Positions 21,974-34,296 of a DNA stretch of 64,000 bases are shown piece after piece. The notes beneath the pieces were generated by a model. That model was given only the letters and a program-made list of their open reading frames with translations. It had not been told where the DNA came from and ran no database searches. Source of the stretch: Podaxis mareebaensis. Lineage: Eukaryota > Basidiomycota > Agaricomycetes > Agaricales > Agaricaceae. The position numbers were made by a program, and so were the translations under genes. Numbering within the stretch: position 1 is the first letter of the stretch; each line of letters starts with the position of its first letter. The stretch lies in NCBI GenBank assembly GCA_018524725.1, contig JAEUWP010000130.1, positions 1-64,000 on the forward strand, given 5' to 3'.

Positions 21974-23897
21974 AGGTTGCTGTTTATCGAAATGAATAAA
22001 AATGGTCCAATGGATTTCAACATTATATAATAGAGCTCTAAGCTTGGGTTCCCGGTCGCAAGTTCCTCTATAAAGCCTAATCGAGGCAAAATCGAAGAGA
22101 TCTGGAAATGAAGCGGGGTGCGCAATTACAGTCCCAAAACTTTAAGCATGAGCAGAACATGTAAGTTGGTCTTGATACATAGGGTATGATGTCGGACATG
22201 AGTTGCAGGAAGCCAGGGCTAGAGAGGAGCCTAGGCGACGACGCCTCGTATTGAGTAAGGAAGATCCCTTGTGTAAGTTGTCGAGTGCATTATACAGGAC
22301 TCGGGTTCGGTATCCGAAGCATACAAACATATTGTCTGGGCATATTTTAACAACGAGACTGACATAAACATACGACCTTGGTGCTTCAATTCCCAGTACC
22401 GACTTTTTCTGTAAATTCAATAGGAATCGCACCAGTCTTCGCAACGGAAGCTTTTGGGCTGCCTTCCTCAGCCTTGCCAGCGTCACCACCTGGGATGCAA
22501 AGTTCCCAAAGAGGAGATTCTCGAGATCGATGGAATATGCGAAGATATCCCCTCCTCGGCTTGATCGGGTTCAATAGGGGGACTCAGATGCTGATCTTCA
22601 GTGCTGAGGTGTCCAGCTTATATATCGTACGTGATATACTTGACGCTACAGCGACAGATATATTCTAGCGGTGACTTGGGTGTTAACTGCTCGACGGCCG
22701 GACCTATAGGCAGCGGGTATTTACGATCTCATCTGGGACTATTTGGATTTTGAGTGGACCTCCGGTGTTAGACCGATAAATTTCGAGAGAAGCTTAGATG
22801 CTCTCCCAGGGGGGTGGCGAGGCTGTTACACTCTACCGTCACAAGCGGCAGATGACCGGAGAGCCGTAACACATGCAACCTTGAACTGATGAGGCATCGT
22901 ATTAATCAATTCAAGGTGCCTGGAAAATAATTTCCGCACAGCCGCACCCGCCCTCGATGGCCTAACTCATGATATTTCAACGTCGAGTATCATATTGGGG
23001 CGTCCGGAGTGCAGTGGTGGCCCACACCCACCGCGAATTCAGTGACAATGTACTCAGCCTCACGTCCCCTCAGGCGATGGATCTTTGAGAATTCTCGAGC
23101 CAACAAAAACTGATAAGTCAAGGATTGTTCGACTTGTCTACCCATCACGTACCATGTTCAATTTGGCTTGATTGAGTAATAATCTGTACGGTAGGCGTCT
23201 GTGCAAAGAAGTAATCTGTGAGCATGGCAAGGAAAGGATAAATTTACTATGCATCAGTGGTAACGCATATTGACGCATGATGAATGTAGCTCCGTTTCGC
23301 TCAACTGAAATGAAATTGATGTTCATTACCAACAACGTCAAGGCCTCGACTTGATGGATCAGCCTACTCGTAGGACTGGCTGTGAGACATTTACATCTGG
23401 AAAGGTAGATGAAGACTCGCGATAGCTTTCGGACTAATAACCCTGACGCGTAAGTTCTGAAAGTAGGCACACCTTTCAAAGTCAGTCTCTGAATAAGGGA
23501 AGAGGAAAGGCGCGTAGTATTATGGGGTAACTATGGGGCGCCGAACCCGAATCACACCGTTCTCACATAATTCACACCAACAACTAACAATAACTCCAAT
23601 CAACAAAGAATGACATGGCTCACATTCTCCGGACGCTCTGATCCTTCTCTGGTTTCTCGGTGGCTGGGTTTCAAACACACACTGGCCTTCCTTTGTAGTT
23701 GATGATCATATGATTTCCGTTGCTGGTTGGGCTATCCTTGCATCTTTAATTTTGGATTTTTCTCAGAGGACAATCAGACGAAGTCAAAGGACTTCCTTGC
23801 AGCTTTAAAAACCTCGGGGGAGTAGGTCCCACACCCACAGGTTCTTCCTCATTCATCTGTACCTGAGTTCTACACCATCATTTCAATCCCCTGCAGT
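21974..23897. other. 1.9-kb intergenic region, no convincing gene
   Basis: A minus-strand stretch at 22386-22574 is open and ends IPIEFTEKVGTGN, but has no ATG. A TATATAAG lies upstream of it on the minus strand near 22622, so a small spliced minus-strand gene is possible but not supported. The rest contains only short frames. A TTTAAAAA at 23804-23811 may serve the next gene. Confidence 0.4.
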
Positions 23898-25841
23898 ATG
23901 AAAGGGCCAGCTGAGATTGCGTATGTCAACTCCACCCCATGCGTAACAGCTCGCTCACTGAGCATGATAGTCATGGACCCATGCTAATCGGTACAATCTT
24001 CAACATACTATTGTACGGAATTATGATAGCTCAGACATATATCTACTACAAAACATACAAGCGGTAAGTCGGGATGACGCTTGATTTTTGTTGGTGTCTC
24101 TATTCACATTGACTGAAGGGACCGGACGTGGATGAAACTCTTTGTGCGTTTAGACGGCCATGGCGACTGAATCATAGTACAGGCCGAGCTTGATGAACGT
24201 TAAGGTTTTAGCAGTGTTTTTGGCGGACACTCTCAACAGCGTATTTAACGTCATGTACATGTATCAATCTCTAATCAAACATTTTGGTACGTGTCGTAAT
24301 CTGTTGACCCGCAACTTCTAACTTACATGAATTTAGGCGATGTTGAATTCATCAAGAGGGCAAACTGGTGTATGTTTTGTCTTCTTGGGCGATGATGACC
24401 TCCTAACCGTAGCTGTAGGTTTTGCGACAGGTCGGGAAGTTCATTGTTACCTGAGACGCAGCTGTTGATCAATTGACTTTCGATTGTGATTATTAATGGA
24501 CCTTGTAGAGCCTGCCATGACAGTAAGTTGCTTTTTGGTTTCAGCGCCATCGACTCGATGTACAAAACCTATGTCCACCTTGAAAGGGTATCATCGAACT
24601 TATGGTGCAACTATTTTTCGCTTGGAGGATCCATGTCTTGACAAGAAACTGGATGCTGGTGGTATTCGTGGTTGCGCTCTCCGTCACTGGAGGAGGTAAG
24701 TGCACGATCCTAACTTGCGCGTTTGACGCTGATGAGTTCTAAGTCTGTGGCATTGTCACAAGCTACGAAGTGACTCTTGACCCGATATTTAGCCAGTTCC
24801 AGAGTACCCATGGAGTGAGTGAAATACGATCTCAGTCTGAAAGTTTCTCAACGGCTTTGGCAGAACGTGGTCATTACTTGGCTTGCTTGCGCTGGTGCTG
24901 CAGACCTCATAATCACTACTATTCTCGTTTGGTATTTGTAAGGTCTTTCTATTGCCCAAATCTCTACCAGGGTTTTAACACTACAGCGTAGGGTACGTCT
25001 AACAAAGCTCAACGTGGTATGTCGGGAAACACTCAAGCCTCCACTGTGGTAGCAAAAGCATAGGACCGGTTTTCGGAGATCGGATCTAGTGATTGACCGC
25101 ATTATCAGAGGTATTTTGGCAAACTGCTCTCGCGGATAACGACTTACTGTTTCAGTTACAATGCAAACCGGTCTCCTTACCTCCATGGTTGCGATGATCA
25201 ATATAATAGTTTACCTTACTGAGGTGACAGTGTTTTGTCTAAGACGATGTCCCCTACTAACCACAAAGCTTTGTTTTAGCACAACGGGACGTGAGTAACA
25301 CACCCTGGAGCAATATCAGGGCCCTACATAACGATACTTCAACAGCCACCTGATGTTCAATTTCCCTCTCTGCAAACTGTACTCAAACTCCTTGGTTAGC
25401 AGTCTGAACTCGAGAGGGGGATGGAAGTACAGCGATGGGTCATCGGAGGAAAGGCATGCGGGGGTTAGTACCTCCTCTCAAGCCTACTCGGAAACTACAC
25501 CATCAATCTGGAAAGAGAGTGCAACCGTCTACGGACCTCAAACACCTGTTGTGAAGGTGCTAGTATTGTATCTTATGCCGCTTATCATCTATTGACGGTG
25601 ACATAACCTTTAGGCTCTCGGCTTCGCTGACTCCATGCTTCCAGCAACCAGGTTCAAACCAGAGGTTTTCGTCCATGTCGAATCTCACGAGATGCGAGAT
25701 GTTGCTTTTCCAGGAAAAAGGTCCTCTGTTGCTCAGGATACACACGGAAGAGAATCCCGAGCTAATCTTGCGTTGGCTACTCCTCCGGTTGCTTATCCAT
25801 CCCGAAAAGGAGCTGAGTCCAATCCAGCATCGGCGGTTTGA
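23898..25841 (+). CDS. DUF6534-type seven-helix membrane protein, copy A
   Basis: Fifteen short exons are read: 23898-23920, 23971-24063, 24119-24143, 24205-24286, 24337-24369, 24419-24430, 24509-24522, 24587-24695, 24744-24814, 24864-24937, 25064-25110, 25156-25223, 25280-25290, 25346-25556, 25614-25841. They give about 366 aa. Blocks seen are MKGPAEIAHGPMLIGT, FLADTLNSVFNVMYMYQSL, MVQLFFAWRIHVLTRNW, VVITWLACAGAADLIITT, TGFRRSDLVIDRIIR, FNFPLCKLYSNSLVSSLNS and a C-terminal FKPEVFVHVESHEMRDV. Seven hydrophobic segments and a cytosolic serine-rich tail fit the agaricomycete-expanded DUF6534 family, whose function is unknown but receptor-like in topology. The exon 10/11 join is uncertain (see findings). 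A paralogue lies on the other strand at 49632-51629. Confidence 0.85.
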
Positions 25842-26515
25842 CTGTGGTAAAGACTGGTAAAGATGACCAATGATATTTATTTATATCTGCCAGGACAGAA
25901 TTCCTTTCCGATTATTAATTAATATCAAATCATTCACATCTTCTATGAGTGAAGGACAAATGATGGCCCCATGAAGCGGGTCTGGATCTGTGTGTTGGTC
26001 GGTTCCTCTTGCGCACGTTGAAGATAAGCGTTACTGTATTCGAGTGACGTCCGGACCGGAGGAACATCCGCAAGGTCTGAAATCGGGACAGGCTCCGTGC
26101 TGTCCCCAATCATCGGGTGACGACAGCCTCAATAAGCGCTTAACATGCTAGTTGCACACGTGATAGCGATGCAGGCGTGATTCTTAGAGCGTTCGCACGG
26201 TTCATTGTCACTGGCAGGAGACATCTCCGTCGGTGCTCTACACTTTGCTTATTTGCCGAAATTCACCGTCATTTTTCGTGTCAAAATGCACTGACACAAA
26301 GTGTGCATTCATTCCCAAGTCGGTTTTATGGGGCCGACGCATAATCACTTGGTTATTTTTACTTATCGAGGCTTTCGTGCCGGCCGATGCGGGCATGCGG
26401 TGAGCGTTGGATCGTGTGACCTGCTGGATATTCGAGGATATGTATGGCGAGGAGGGGCGAAGTGACTAACGATAGGTGCCCTCTCAGCTTGACATTTGTC
26501 ACCCATCTTCGGTAG
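25842..26515. other. intergenic; promoter region of ABCC copy A
   Basis: No gene seen. The last 130 bp before 26516 resemble the sequence before the second transporter (shared TGGATATTCGAGGATAT), so the duplicated unit includes promoter sequence from about 26380. Confidence 0.5.
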
Positions 26516-29500
26516 ATGGAAGGATTGCTTGGGCACTTTCTGGGCGAAATCCGGGAATGCCTGTATGTGCAATCAGTTCAGACTAGTTTATCTTCACCAC
26601 TAACGCGACCCAGGACCAGCCACGACGCCCTTTGGTTTTTGAGCCTGCTTCCATTTGTCTCATTCCTTGCGTTGCTCGTCCAATGTTATCGGGGACGGTT
26701 AAATGGGGCCAGAAAGTTGCAAGCCAGCTCACCAAGGAATTTAGAACGCGCCTATTTTGTTAGAGATCTTGCGCAGTATCACGGAGATTGGACTATCCTT
26801 GCCTTCCTAGTGGGCCGTGCAGTTGGGTGCACCATGCTGTTTATCACAGTGTCGTGTCTCGAGTTAAGGCGGTATTGGGGGTTAATGACGGGGGAGTTTG
26901 TCTTTGGGCCGGTTCCGTATTATGTGCGTCCTGTTCCGAGTCGACTAATGGTCACTGAGACTTTCGCTTCAGTTCTACTCCATGGTTTTGTCTACCATCT
27001 CGGTCTTCAACACACCATACCAGCGAATTTTCAGTCGCCATTGCTTCATGCTGCTCTTCAGTTCTCTCCTCGTGAATGCCTATCGTAACATTTGGCCTCT
27101 GGCAACATATACCGAAGTCCCTGCCGACATCCACGACGGGCCCTTTTTATGGGTGAAGATAGTGTTACTTCTAATCACGGCAGTTATTATACCTCTGTTC
27201 TCACCTCGGAAGTATACTCCTGTCAACCCTGAGGTTAGTTGTACTTTCCAGCTTCCAACTCGTCACTGACCTTGGAGTGCTAGGAACCGGCCGAGGACGT
27301 TAATCCTGAGCAGACTACTCCCTTGTTTTCCCTGATAGTGTACACGTTTCTGGAGCCGCTGCTATTCCTTGCAGCTCGCTTATCTCATCTCGGACATGAC
27401 AAGCTTTTTCCCCTCGCGGATTATGATTATTCGAGGAACACGACCAAGAGAGCCTTTCCTGTAGGTTTGTTGTTTGACCTGATTTTTGCGTATATTAACC
27501 AACGTTGTCAGCACTTGGATATTTTTCAGGGTGCAAAGAAGAGGCATCTCTTCTTTGGCCTCATGAGGACCTATCGTGTGTCATCTTCCTCTCTCCCTAA
27601 AATCTTCCTGAATATCTTGACTTCCCTCAGGATATGAGTATTCTATTCTCACTACGATGATAGTTATTCAAGTAGTTGCCAATTTCTTTTCGCCCATAGG
27701 GATCAATATGATTTTGAAGTAGGTTCTCTCATAGCGATACACGAGCATTTAGTCAGACTATCCGTTCCAGGTACCTTGAGACTGGAGGACGTGGCGCTAC
27801 GATCCAACCGTGGTTTTGGGCTCTCTGGTTGTTCGTCGGCCCCATGATCGTCTCCCTAGCACGACAATGGTACATCTTCGTGGCTACGAGGATGCTTGTT
27901 CACACCGAAGGGCTCCTTACTCAGTTGATTTTCGAGCACAGTCTACGCATTCGCATGAAGGCTGAAGCATCCGACCGACCCGATAAACCAAGGGATGGAT
28001 CCATGGCACTTAGACATGAGCATCGCCGACCGAAGGCGGATAACCTAGTTGGGAAAATCAATAATCTTGTTACGACTGACATGGTCAACGTCGTGGAGTC
28101 CAGAGATTTTGTCTTTCTCCGTACGTGTCATCTCATGCTAATATTGGTTTGGGCCATAACGGCAATCTAGTGCTGTATCATCCCTTACAGATCATTCTTT
28201 GCATTACGTTCTTGTACCAGCTTCTAGGGCCTAGGTGCGTGCGTAACCTCGTATCCTCATGGTCTGCGACTCTAACTAGCATGATCAGCTCTTTTGTTGG
28301 CCTTGCAGCCATCTTGATAATGGTACCAATCCCAGTTTTGATGGCCAAATTAATCCAGAGGGCTCAGATAGAAAGAATGAAGATGGTTCGTGTCCACTGC
28401 ATCCTCCGCGTCTCGGCTGCGCTGAACGTCACGAAAGACCGATTCTAGAGTGCAAGCGGTGACAGAAAGTGGGTTTCCTCATTTGATAAGTTCCTCCCTG
28501 GAGTGGACTATCGTTGATTACAGCTTGCAATGTTCTCCGTATGGTCAAGCTTTTCGGCTGGGAATCGGAGATGCACAAGAGAATTGCCGTTCGCCGAGCC
28601 GATGAGGTCAAGTGGCTATGGAGACGCAAGTTGTATGACATAGTTATAGGGATAGTCAAGTCAGTGCTTTCTTTTCCATGGATCGTCAGAGTGATTAAAC
28701 GGTTGTGGTTAGCTTCCTGATACCTGCACTCACGGCGCTCGTCACGTACGCTGCATATACTGTAGTCTGGAAGGAGGAGTTGAGCGGTATGTCATCCTTC
28801 GTTGTTTAATCGTGACCATATGGCACTAAATGAATGAAAGCCGCCAAGGTTTTCTCGAGCTGGTCAGTCTTCTCCCTCCTGCGTCGGTCTCTTCAAGCAT
28901 CTTTCCAAGGGTTATCGATATTCGTTGAAGGTAATCCGATTATTCACCCTTTACATGCACGTCCTGACCTGACTTGATTTAATCCCTATAGGGAAAGTGT
29001 CATTGGACCGCCTCACTGACTTCATGCAAAATACGGAATTACTCGACTTCCTCCGACCGCCGTCTGAGGCGACTGTCGAGGACGTCGTAAACCAACCACC
29101 TCCCGGCGCCCTAGGCTTCTACGACGCGAGTTTTGTATGGTCAAAGGACAGTACTGTTGATGCCCAGGCGTTCACGCTCCGCATTGACGGGGAGCTCCTC
29201 TTCAAGCCGAATGCGATCAATTTAGTCATTGGACCCACGTACGTCACTTCATGTACAAGTTCTTGAACCTACTTAACAGTGCTGCAGCGGCTCAGGAAAG
29301 ACGTCGCTATTGATGGCTCTCCTGGGTGAGATGCATTTCCTACCATTGCAACCGAACTCCTGGTATGGCTTGCCACGTGAACAGGGCATTGCTTACGCAG
29401 CTCAGGAGTCTTGGGTCCAAAACGATACCATCCGCGGCAACATACTGTTTGGTTCACCGTATGATGAAGAACGTTACAAAGCTGGTATGATTGTCTCCTT

Positions 29501-32500
29501 CGTTCTTTCCTCCTCTTATCTCAAGCGGAATTTTAGTACTTCATCAATGTGGCCTCGAGCGGGATTTGGAACTCTTTGAAGCAGGGGATATGACAGAGGT
29601 TGGCGAGAAAGGATTAAGTCTCAGGCGAGTGAATGGTCTTTCTGAGGCGATGCAAATCACGACTGACGTCAACATAACAGCGGAGGTCAAAAGGTCTTTC
29701 TATCTCTGATAATTCCATTCGCTGTACTCAAATATTTCTAATCGTAGGCTCGGATTACGCTTGCCCGTGCCGTCTATTCGAAAGCGCGGATACTCCTTCT
29801 TGATGACATACTCGCTGCACTCGACGTCCACACGTATGACATTAGGATATGATATCTTCAGTGTCAGGGACTGACTCGGAATAGATCAACCTGGGTCGTT
29901 GAACGCTGCCTTAGTGGTAACTTGGTCAAGGGCAGAACGATCGTACTGGTGGTAAGTTCCTCCGTGGATGATGGGCTATTATACTTAATTAATCTGATGT
30001 AGACTCACAACGTTGCACTCACAAGCCATCTCGCGGAGTTCGTAGTTTCTTTGGGAAGCAATGGTTCAGTTGTCAGTCAAGGAACCGATATTTCGTCTGC
30101 AATCTCCAAGAACTCGAGGCTGGCATCTGAGATACAAGCCTTACAAGAATCCGAAGACGCCGTAGAAGAGCATAACAGCAACAAGGAAACATCCGCTCTC
30201 TCGAATGGAACTACCAAGGGCAAATTGATAGTGGCAGAAGAAATCCAGCAAGGACATGTGACGTGGAAGGCCATGAAGCTGTTCTTCTCTTCCCTGGGTG
30301 GCGACCGCTCCATACTATTTTTCCTCCTATATTCTACCGGACTATTGGTGACAGACTTAGGAATCATGTCCCAGTCATACTTTCTTGGTTATTGGGGATC
30401 GCAGTATGTCGAGCGCAACCCAGAAGAGATTAATCCGTTTTTGTGCGTCGCTCTCAGACAGATGTGCCTATTGACCCACTTACGTTTCATCGCTAGCTAT
30501 CTTGGAGGGTACTCCTTGATCGTGATTGTGCTTATTCTGGCATATTTCAGCTCTAGTATCTTCTATCTACATGGCGTCGTGCGTGCATGTGTCTCAATCC
30601 ATAAACAACTCATGGATGCAATTCTCGGCACAACTTTCCGGTACTTCGTCTTCAGTTGTGTTCCATATGCGTCACTAATGAGCCGCAAACCTTAGTTGGC
30701 TTGACGAGACTCCGACCTCGCGCATTATTACTCGGTGCACTCAAGATATTCGCGCAGTTGATGGACCGATTGCTCAGTGGACAATAACGCTCACGGAATT
30801 CACGATATCCTTGGTCACTAAACTTATCGTTATCGTCGTTTTCTCGCCTGTTTTCCTTCTTCCAACGATTGGCGTGGCTGTGATTGGTGCATGGCTGGCG
30901 AACTTTTACCTCAAAGCACAATTATCTGTTAAGCGGGAAATGAGGTCAGAATGGGCTTCTGCTTTAACGATTTGTGCTTACGTTCTCCCCAAGTAATGCT
31001 AAGGCCCCAGTGCTTGCTCACTTTGGAGCTGCGATTGCTGGGCTAAGTGCGTTTGCCCCTCGAATACCCTCCTGATCCATACTGATATCCATCTCTTAGC
31101 TTCAATCCGAGCCTATGGCGCTCAGGATGCTTTTAGACAGGAATCCCTCAAACGCATTGACTTCTACAGCCGGACCGCCAGAGTTTCATATAACCTTAAT
31201 CGTTGGATCGCCGTCAGGATTGATGCGCTGGGTGCTTTGTTTACTACTGCGTTAGCAGTATATCTCATCTATGGCAGCAAAAATAACCCGACTACCATCG
31301 GTTTTTCGCTGAGTATGGCTGTTGACTTTTGTAACATGATTTTATGGTGGGTGAGGATTTTCAATGATTTAGAGGTTCAGGCGAATAGGTGGGTATGGAA
31401 TTGTAACAGTGCTTTTCAAATTTGCTGAGATCGAAAATTTAGCCTGGAGCGCATACAAGGGTACCTGGAGATTGAACAGGAGCCTAAACCGGAAGAAAGC
31501 GGTCTTCCTCCTGCCGCTTGGCCTACCAGTGGGCATCTGCGAGTCGAAAACTTGAGTGCTCGATATTCCAAGGTACATGCTTTGAGTCAGGAGCTACAGG
31601 CATAACTAACAACTTTCTGATAGAACGGTCCAAACGTATTACACGGTATATCCTTTGAAATCAAGTCTGGAGAACGTGTCGGAGTGGGTGAGCATCCATT
31701 GATTGATCACGCCTGCGAGATGTTCCAGTTCCTAACAATCCGTTCAGTTGGTCGAACTGGAAGTGGAAAGGTAATCCTACGTGCATATATTCAAATAGCT
31801 TGAGCTCAGACACGTGCAGAGCTCGTTGATGCTATCTCTGCTGCGATGCATTGTGGTAGACGGCGATGTCTATTACGATGGTATCAACACAAATAACATC
31901 AACCTTGACGCTCTCCGATCGAAGATAACAATCATCCCTCAGGTCGTACGTCGCTTTCTTTTTACCCACACCAGCCACATTCTGAATGCCCCTCGCTTCA
32001 GCCCGAGTTGCTCAGTGGCACACTCAGAAGAAATCTCGATCCCTTCGAAGAATATGATGACGCAACGCTGAATGGCGCCCTCCGCGCTTCCGGACTATTC
32101 TCGCTGCAGACCCAGGACGATGAGAAGTGGCTGACGTTGGATAGTCAGATCTCAAGTGGAGGATCGAACCTCTCCGTCGGTCAGCGCCAGATTCTAGCTT
32201 TGGCTAGGGCGATGGTTCGGGAGAGCAAGCTGTTGATCTTGGATGAAGGTACGCTATAATATAATGAATGACTTTGGTGGTTCTCAAAGAGCTGACTGTT
32301 TGTGCTCCAGCTACATCTGCCACAGGTGCGCCGAACCGTAGCTGTATGGTCAGTGGTCTCTGATGACATTGACAAACAGATTACAAAACGGATGCTATTA
32401 TCCAACAATCGTTGAGGCATGAACTCGGGAAAGATGTGACAATCATTACTGTTGCACATCGTTTGCAGACTATTATGGATGCCGATAAAATCGTGAGTCT

Positions 32501-32761
32501 TTGCAGCTATTTCTATACTCTTTCTGAATTTCATGCGCTTTCCGCATCGTCAGCTCGTTCTTGATGCTGGTAATATTGTGAGTGATCGATTATTGACGCA
32601 TCTTTTGCGAGCGCTAAGTTTTTCTTACTTAGGTTGAATACGACTCGCCTGCAGCCTTGTTGGCTAAACCGGACGGAACATTCAAGTCGATGGTAGACGG
32701 AAGTGGCGATAGAGAACACCTATACGCAATGGTCCACAGAGCCGAACGAAGCGAGCCCTAG
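26516..32761 (+). CDS. full-length ABCC (MRP-like) transporter, copy A
   Basis: More than thirty short exons can be joined in frame from MEGLLGHFLGEIRECL to a stop at 32759-32761. An N-terminal hydrophobic region (TMD0) is followed by TMD1 (LFGWESEMHKRIAVRRADEV at its end). NBD1 has Walker A GPTGSGKTSLL split by an intron at 29239-29287, then LSGGQKARITLARAVYSK, then Walker B LLLDDILAALD with Asp in place of the catalytic Glu, as is usual in this class. TMD2 contains RWIAVRIDALGALF. NBD2 has VGRTGSGKSS, NLSVGQRQILALARAMV, LLILDEATSATD and VAHRLQT. This is the TMD0-TMD1-NBD1-TMD2-NBD2 plan of vacuolar or plasma-membrane organic-anion and conjugate pumps (Ybt1/Ycf1 type). Substrate unknown. One intron needs a GC donor. 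A tandem partner starts 7.8 kb downstream. Confidence 0.9.
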
Positions 32762-34296
32762 AGATAAAATATGCACGTTTCTGTGGGAACGGGTATAAAA
32801 AGTTCCGCACAAACGACCAGACCATTTTACCTTGAACGCATCAGATACAGATGTTGAAAGCCCCGATTCTTCGGGGATTCTAGTAAAAGTACTGCTATAC
32901 AAGCGGACAATTCAATTCAAAAGTGAAGGATAAACCATAAAGAAAGAGGTATGAGTGATGCTTGATCAAGAGCCGTCTCATGACTCAGGTATCCAGCAAC
33001 GAGCAAAGGTATAAAGTGTCAGCTGCGTATCAAACACCCTTATGGAGAATGGCATAGAAGGCCACTTCATCTATGTGTGTCGTAAATAGTCTACACTCGA
33101 TGAGAGTAATTGCTCCGGAACAGGCACAGCCTGGGAAAGACGTTCGACCAAACTGGAACTCGGAATCATCCCACTATCGCATCATCCGCCGCTGTCAGCA
33201 GAGACAGTGAATCCAAGGATCAAACTAAGAACTCTATAGAGGGAGTGTGGAAGTCGAAATCAGGCCTCCACATCGCCCGAGCCTCCACCGATGATCGGAC
33301 ATGACCTATCACACAGTTGCAGAAATCTGGACTTGAGGAACATTTGCCCGGCCCTCTGTTTCTCTGGCCGCGAAAAAAACCTCTGCAAGAGGCTTCGCCA
33401 CTCACTGGCAGAGCTGAAGAAGGTACGTCCCCTCGAAGGCTTATCATTACCCGCTATTAACTCATTCTGCAGGACTAGATATCTTGTAACGCAACCATCC
33501 ACCCTATTTCAGCAATGCTGACCGGCATCGCTCCAGCATATGCAACCTACCAAATTGACTCATGCACTGACAATGCACACAACCGTGGCCCATCACCCCC
33601 TGTTCACCGTGCTATTAACCCTGCACAGCCGGACAGAACAGTTCACTCATTTGGTTAAATAGCTTGATTCTTTTTTTTTAAAAAAAAAAAAGCCTAAATA
33701 GCTTGATTCGTCTGAGCTCTGTCCCAATCTCAACTGGAGAACTTCACCCAACAGCTCGGAGAGGTCGAGCACTGGTCGCCCGCCTTCGCAAAACCGATTG
33801 ATAAGCGTCATTTTCCTACTACCTAGACGCCCTCGAATCACTACTGTACGCCACCATCAGCTCTTCCGAACCGCCATATAGTATCTGGTTTTTTATAGTA
33901 GCATTCTTCGAGACAAAGGTTTGCTCCACGCGCCGTAAGCACAAGATGATTACCACACGTGACGATGATAAGAGTATCCCCCCGTTTCTTGCGCAACGCG
34001 CCCATAGAAATCCGCTGCTTCACCTCTTTACCAGACCCCTACTTGCCCATGACGAAATGCACCATGCGGAGTGTTGGTTCGTTACTTGAGTAACCCGCAA
34101 AGATATAAGAATTCCAATGCATAGTTGTTCAATTACTCTTGCTTGTCGAACGCTCTTGCGCCGACGGCCGATGTAACCATGCGGCGAGCACCTAACCGCG
34201 TGACCTGGATATTCGAGGATATAATTGGGGAGGGAGAGTCAAAGGAATCAACGATTAGGTGCTCTCTCGAGTCGGCCCTGCCACCCACTTGAATAT
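32762..34296. other. intergenic between ABCC copies; duplicated 3' flank, small insertion, weak minus-strand ORF
   Basis: The first ~340 bp (to about 33105) match the flank after copy B, for example GTCGTAAATAGTCTACRC in both. A T9A12 insertion with 15-bp direct repeats is at 33656-33709. A minus-strand stretch at 34023-33841 reads KKRGDTLIIVTCGNHLVLTA and continues CLEECYYKKPDTIWRFG, which looks protein-like, but no start, stop or partner exon can be settled; it may be a gene fragment. The last ~130 bp match the promoter of copy A. Confidence 0.5.
33656..33709. repeat. 15-bp direct repeat flanking a T9A12GCC insertion
   Basis: TAAATAGCTTGATTC occurs at 33656-33670 and again at 33695-33709. 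The 24 bp between them are nine T, twelve A and GCC. The exact direct repeat around a homopolymer tract looks like a target-site duplication around a tiny poly(A)-bearing insertion. Confidence 0.85.

Noticed and set aside
22386..22574. Open minus-strand stretch ending IPIEFTEKVGTGN with upstream TATATAAG
   Set aside because: No ATG and no convincing upstream exon; left as a note in the intergenic entry.
32863..32880. CCCCGATTCTTCGGGG hairpin after ABCC copy A
   Set aside because: A small hairpin in a eukaryotic 3' flank; terminators of this type are bacterial and the partner copy lacks it.
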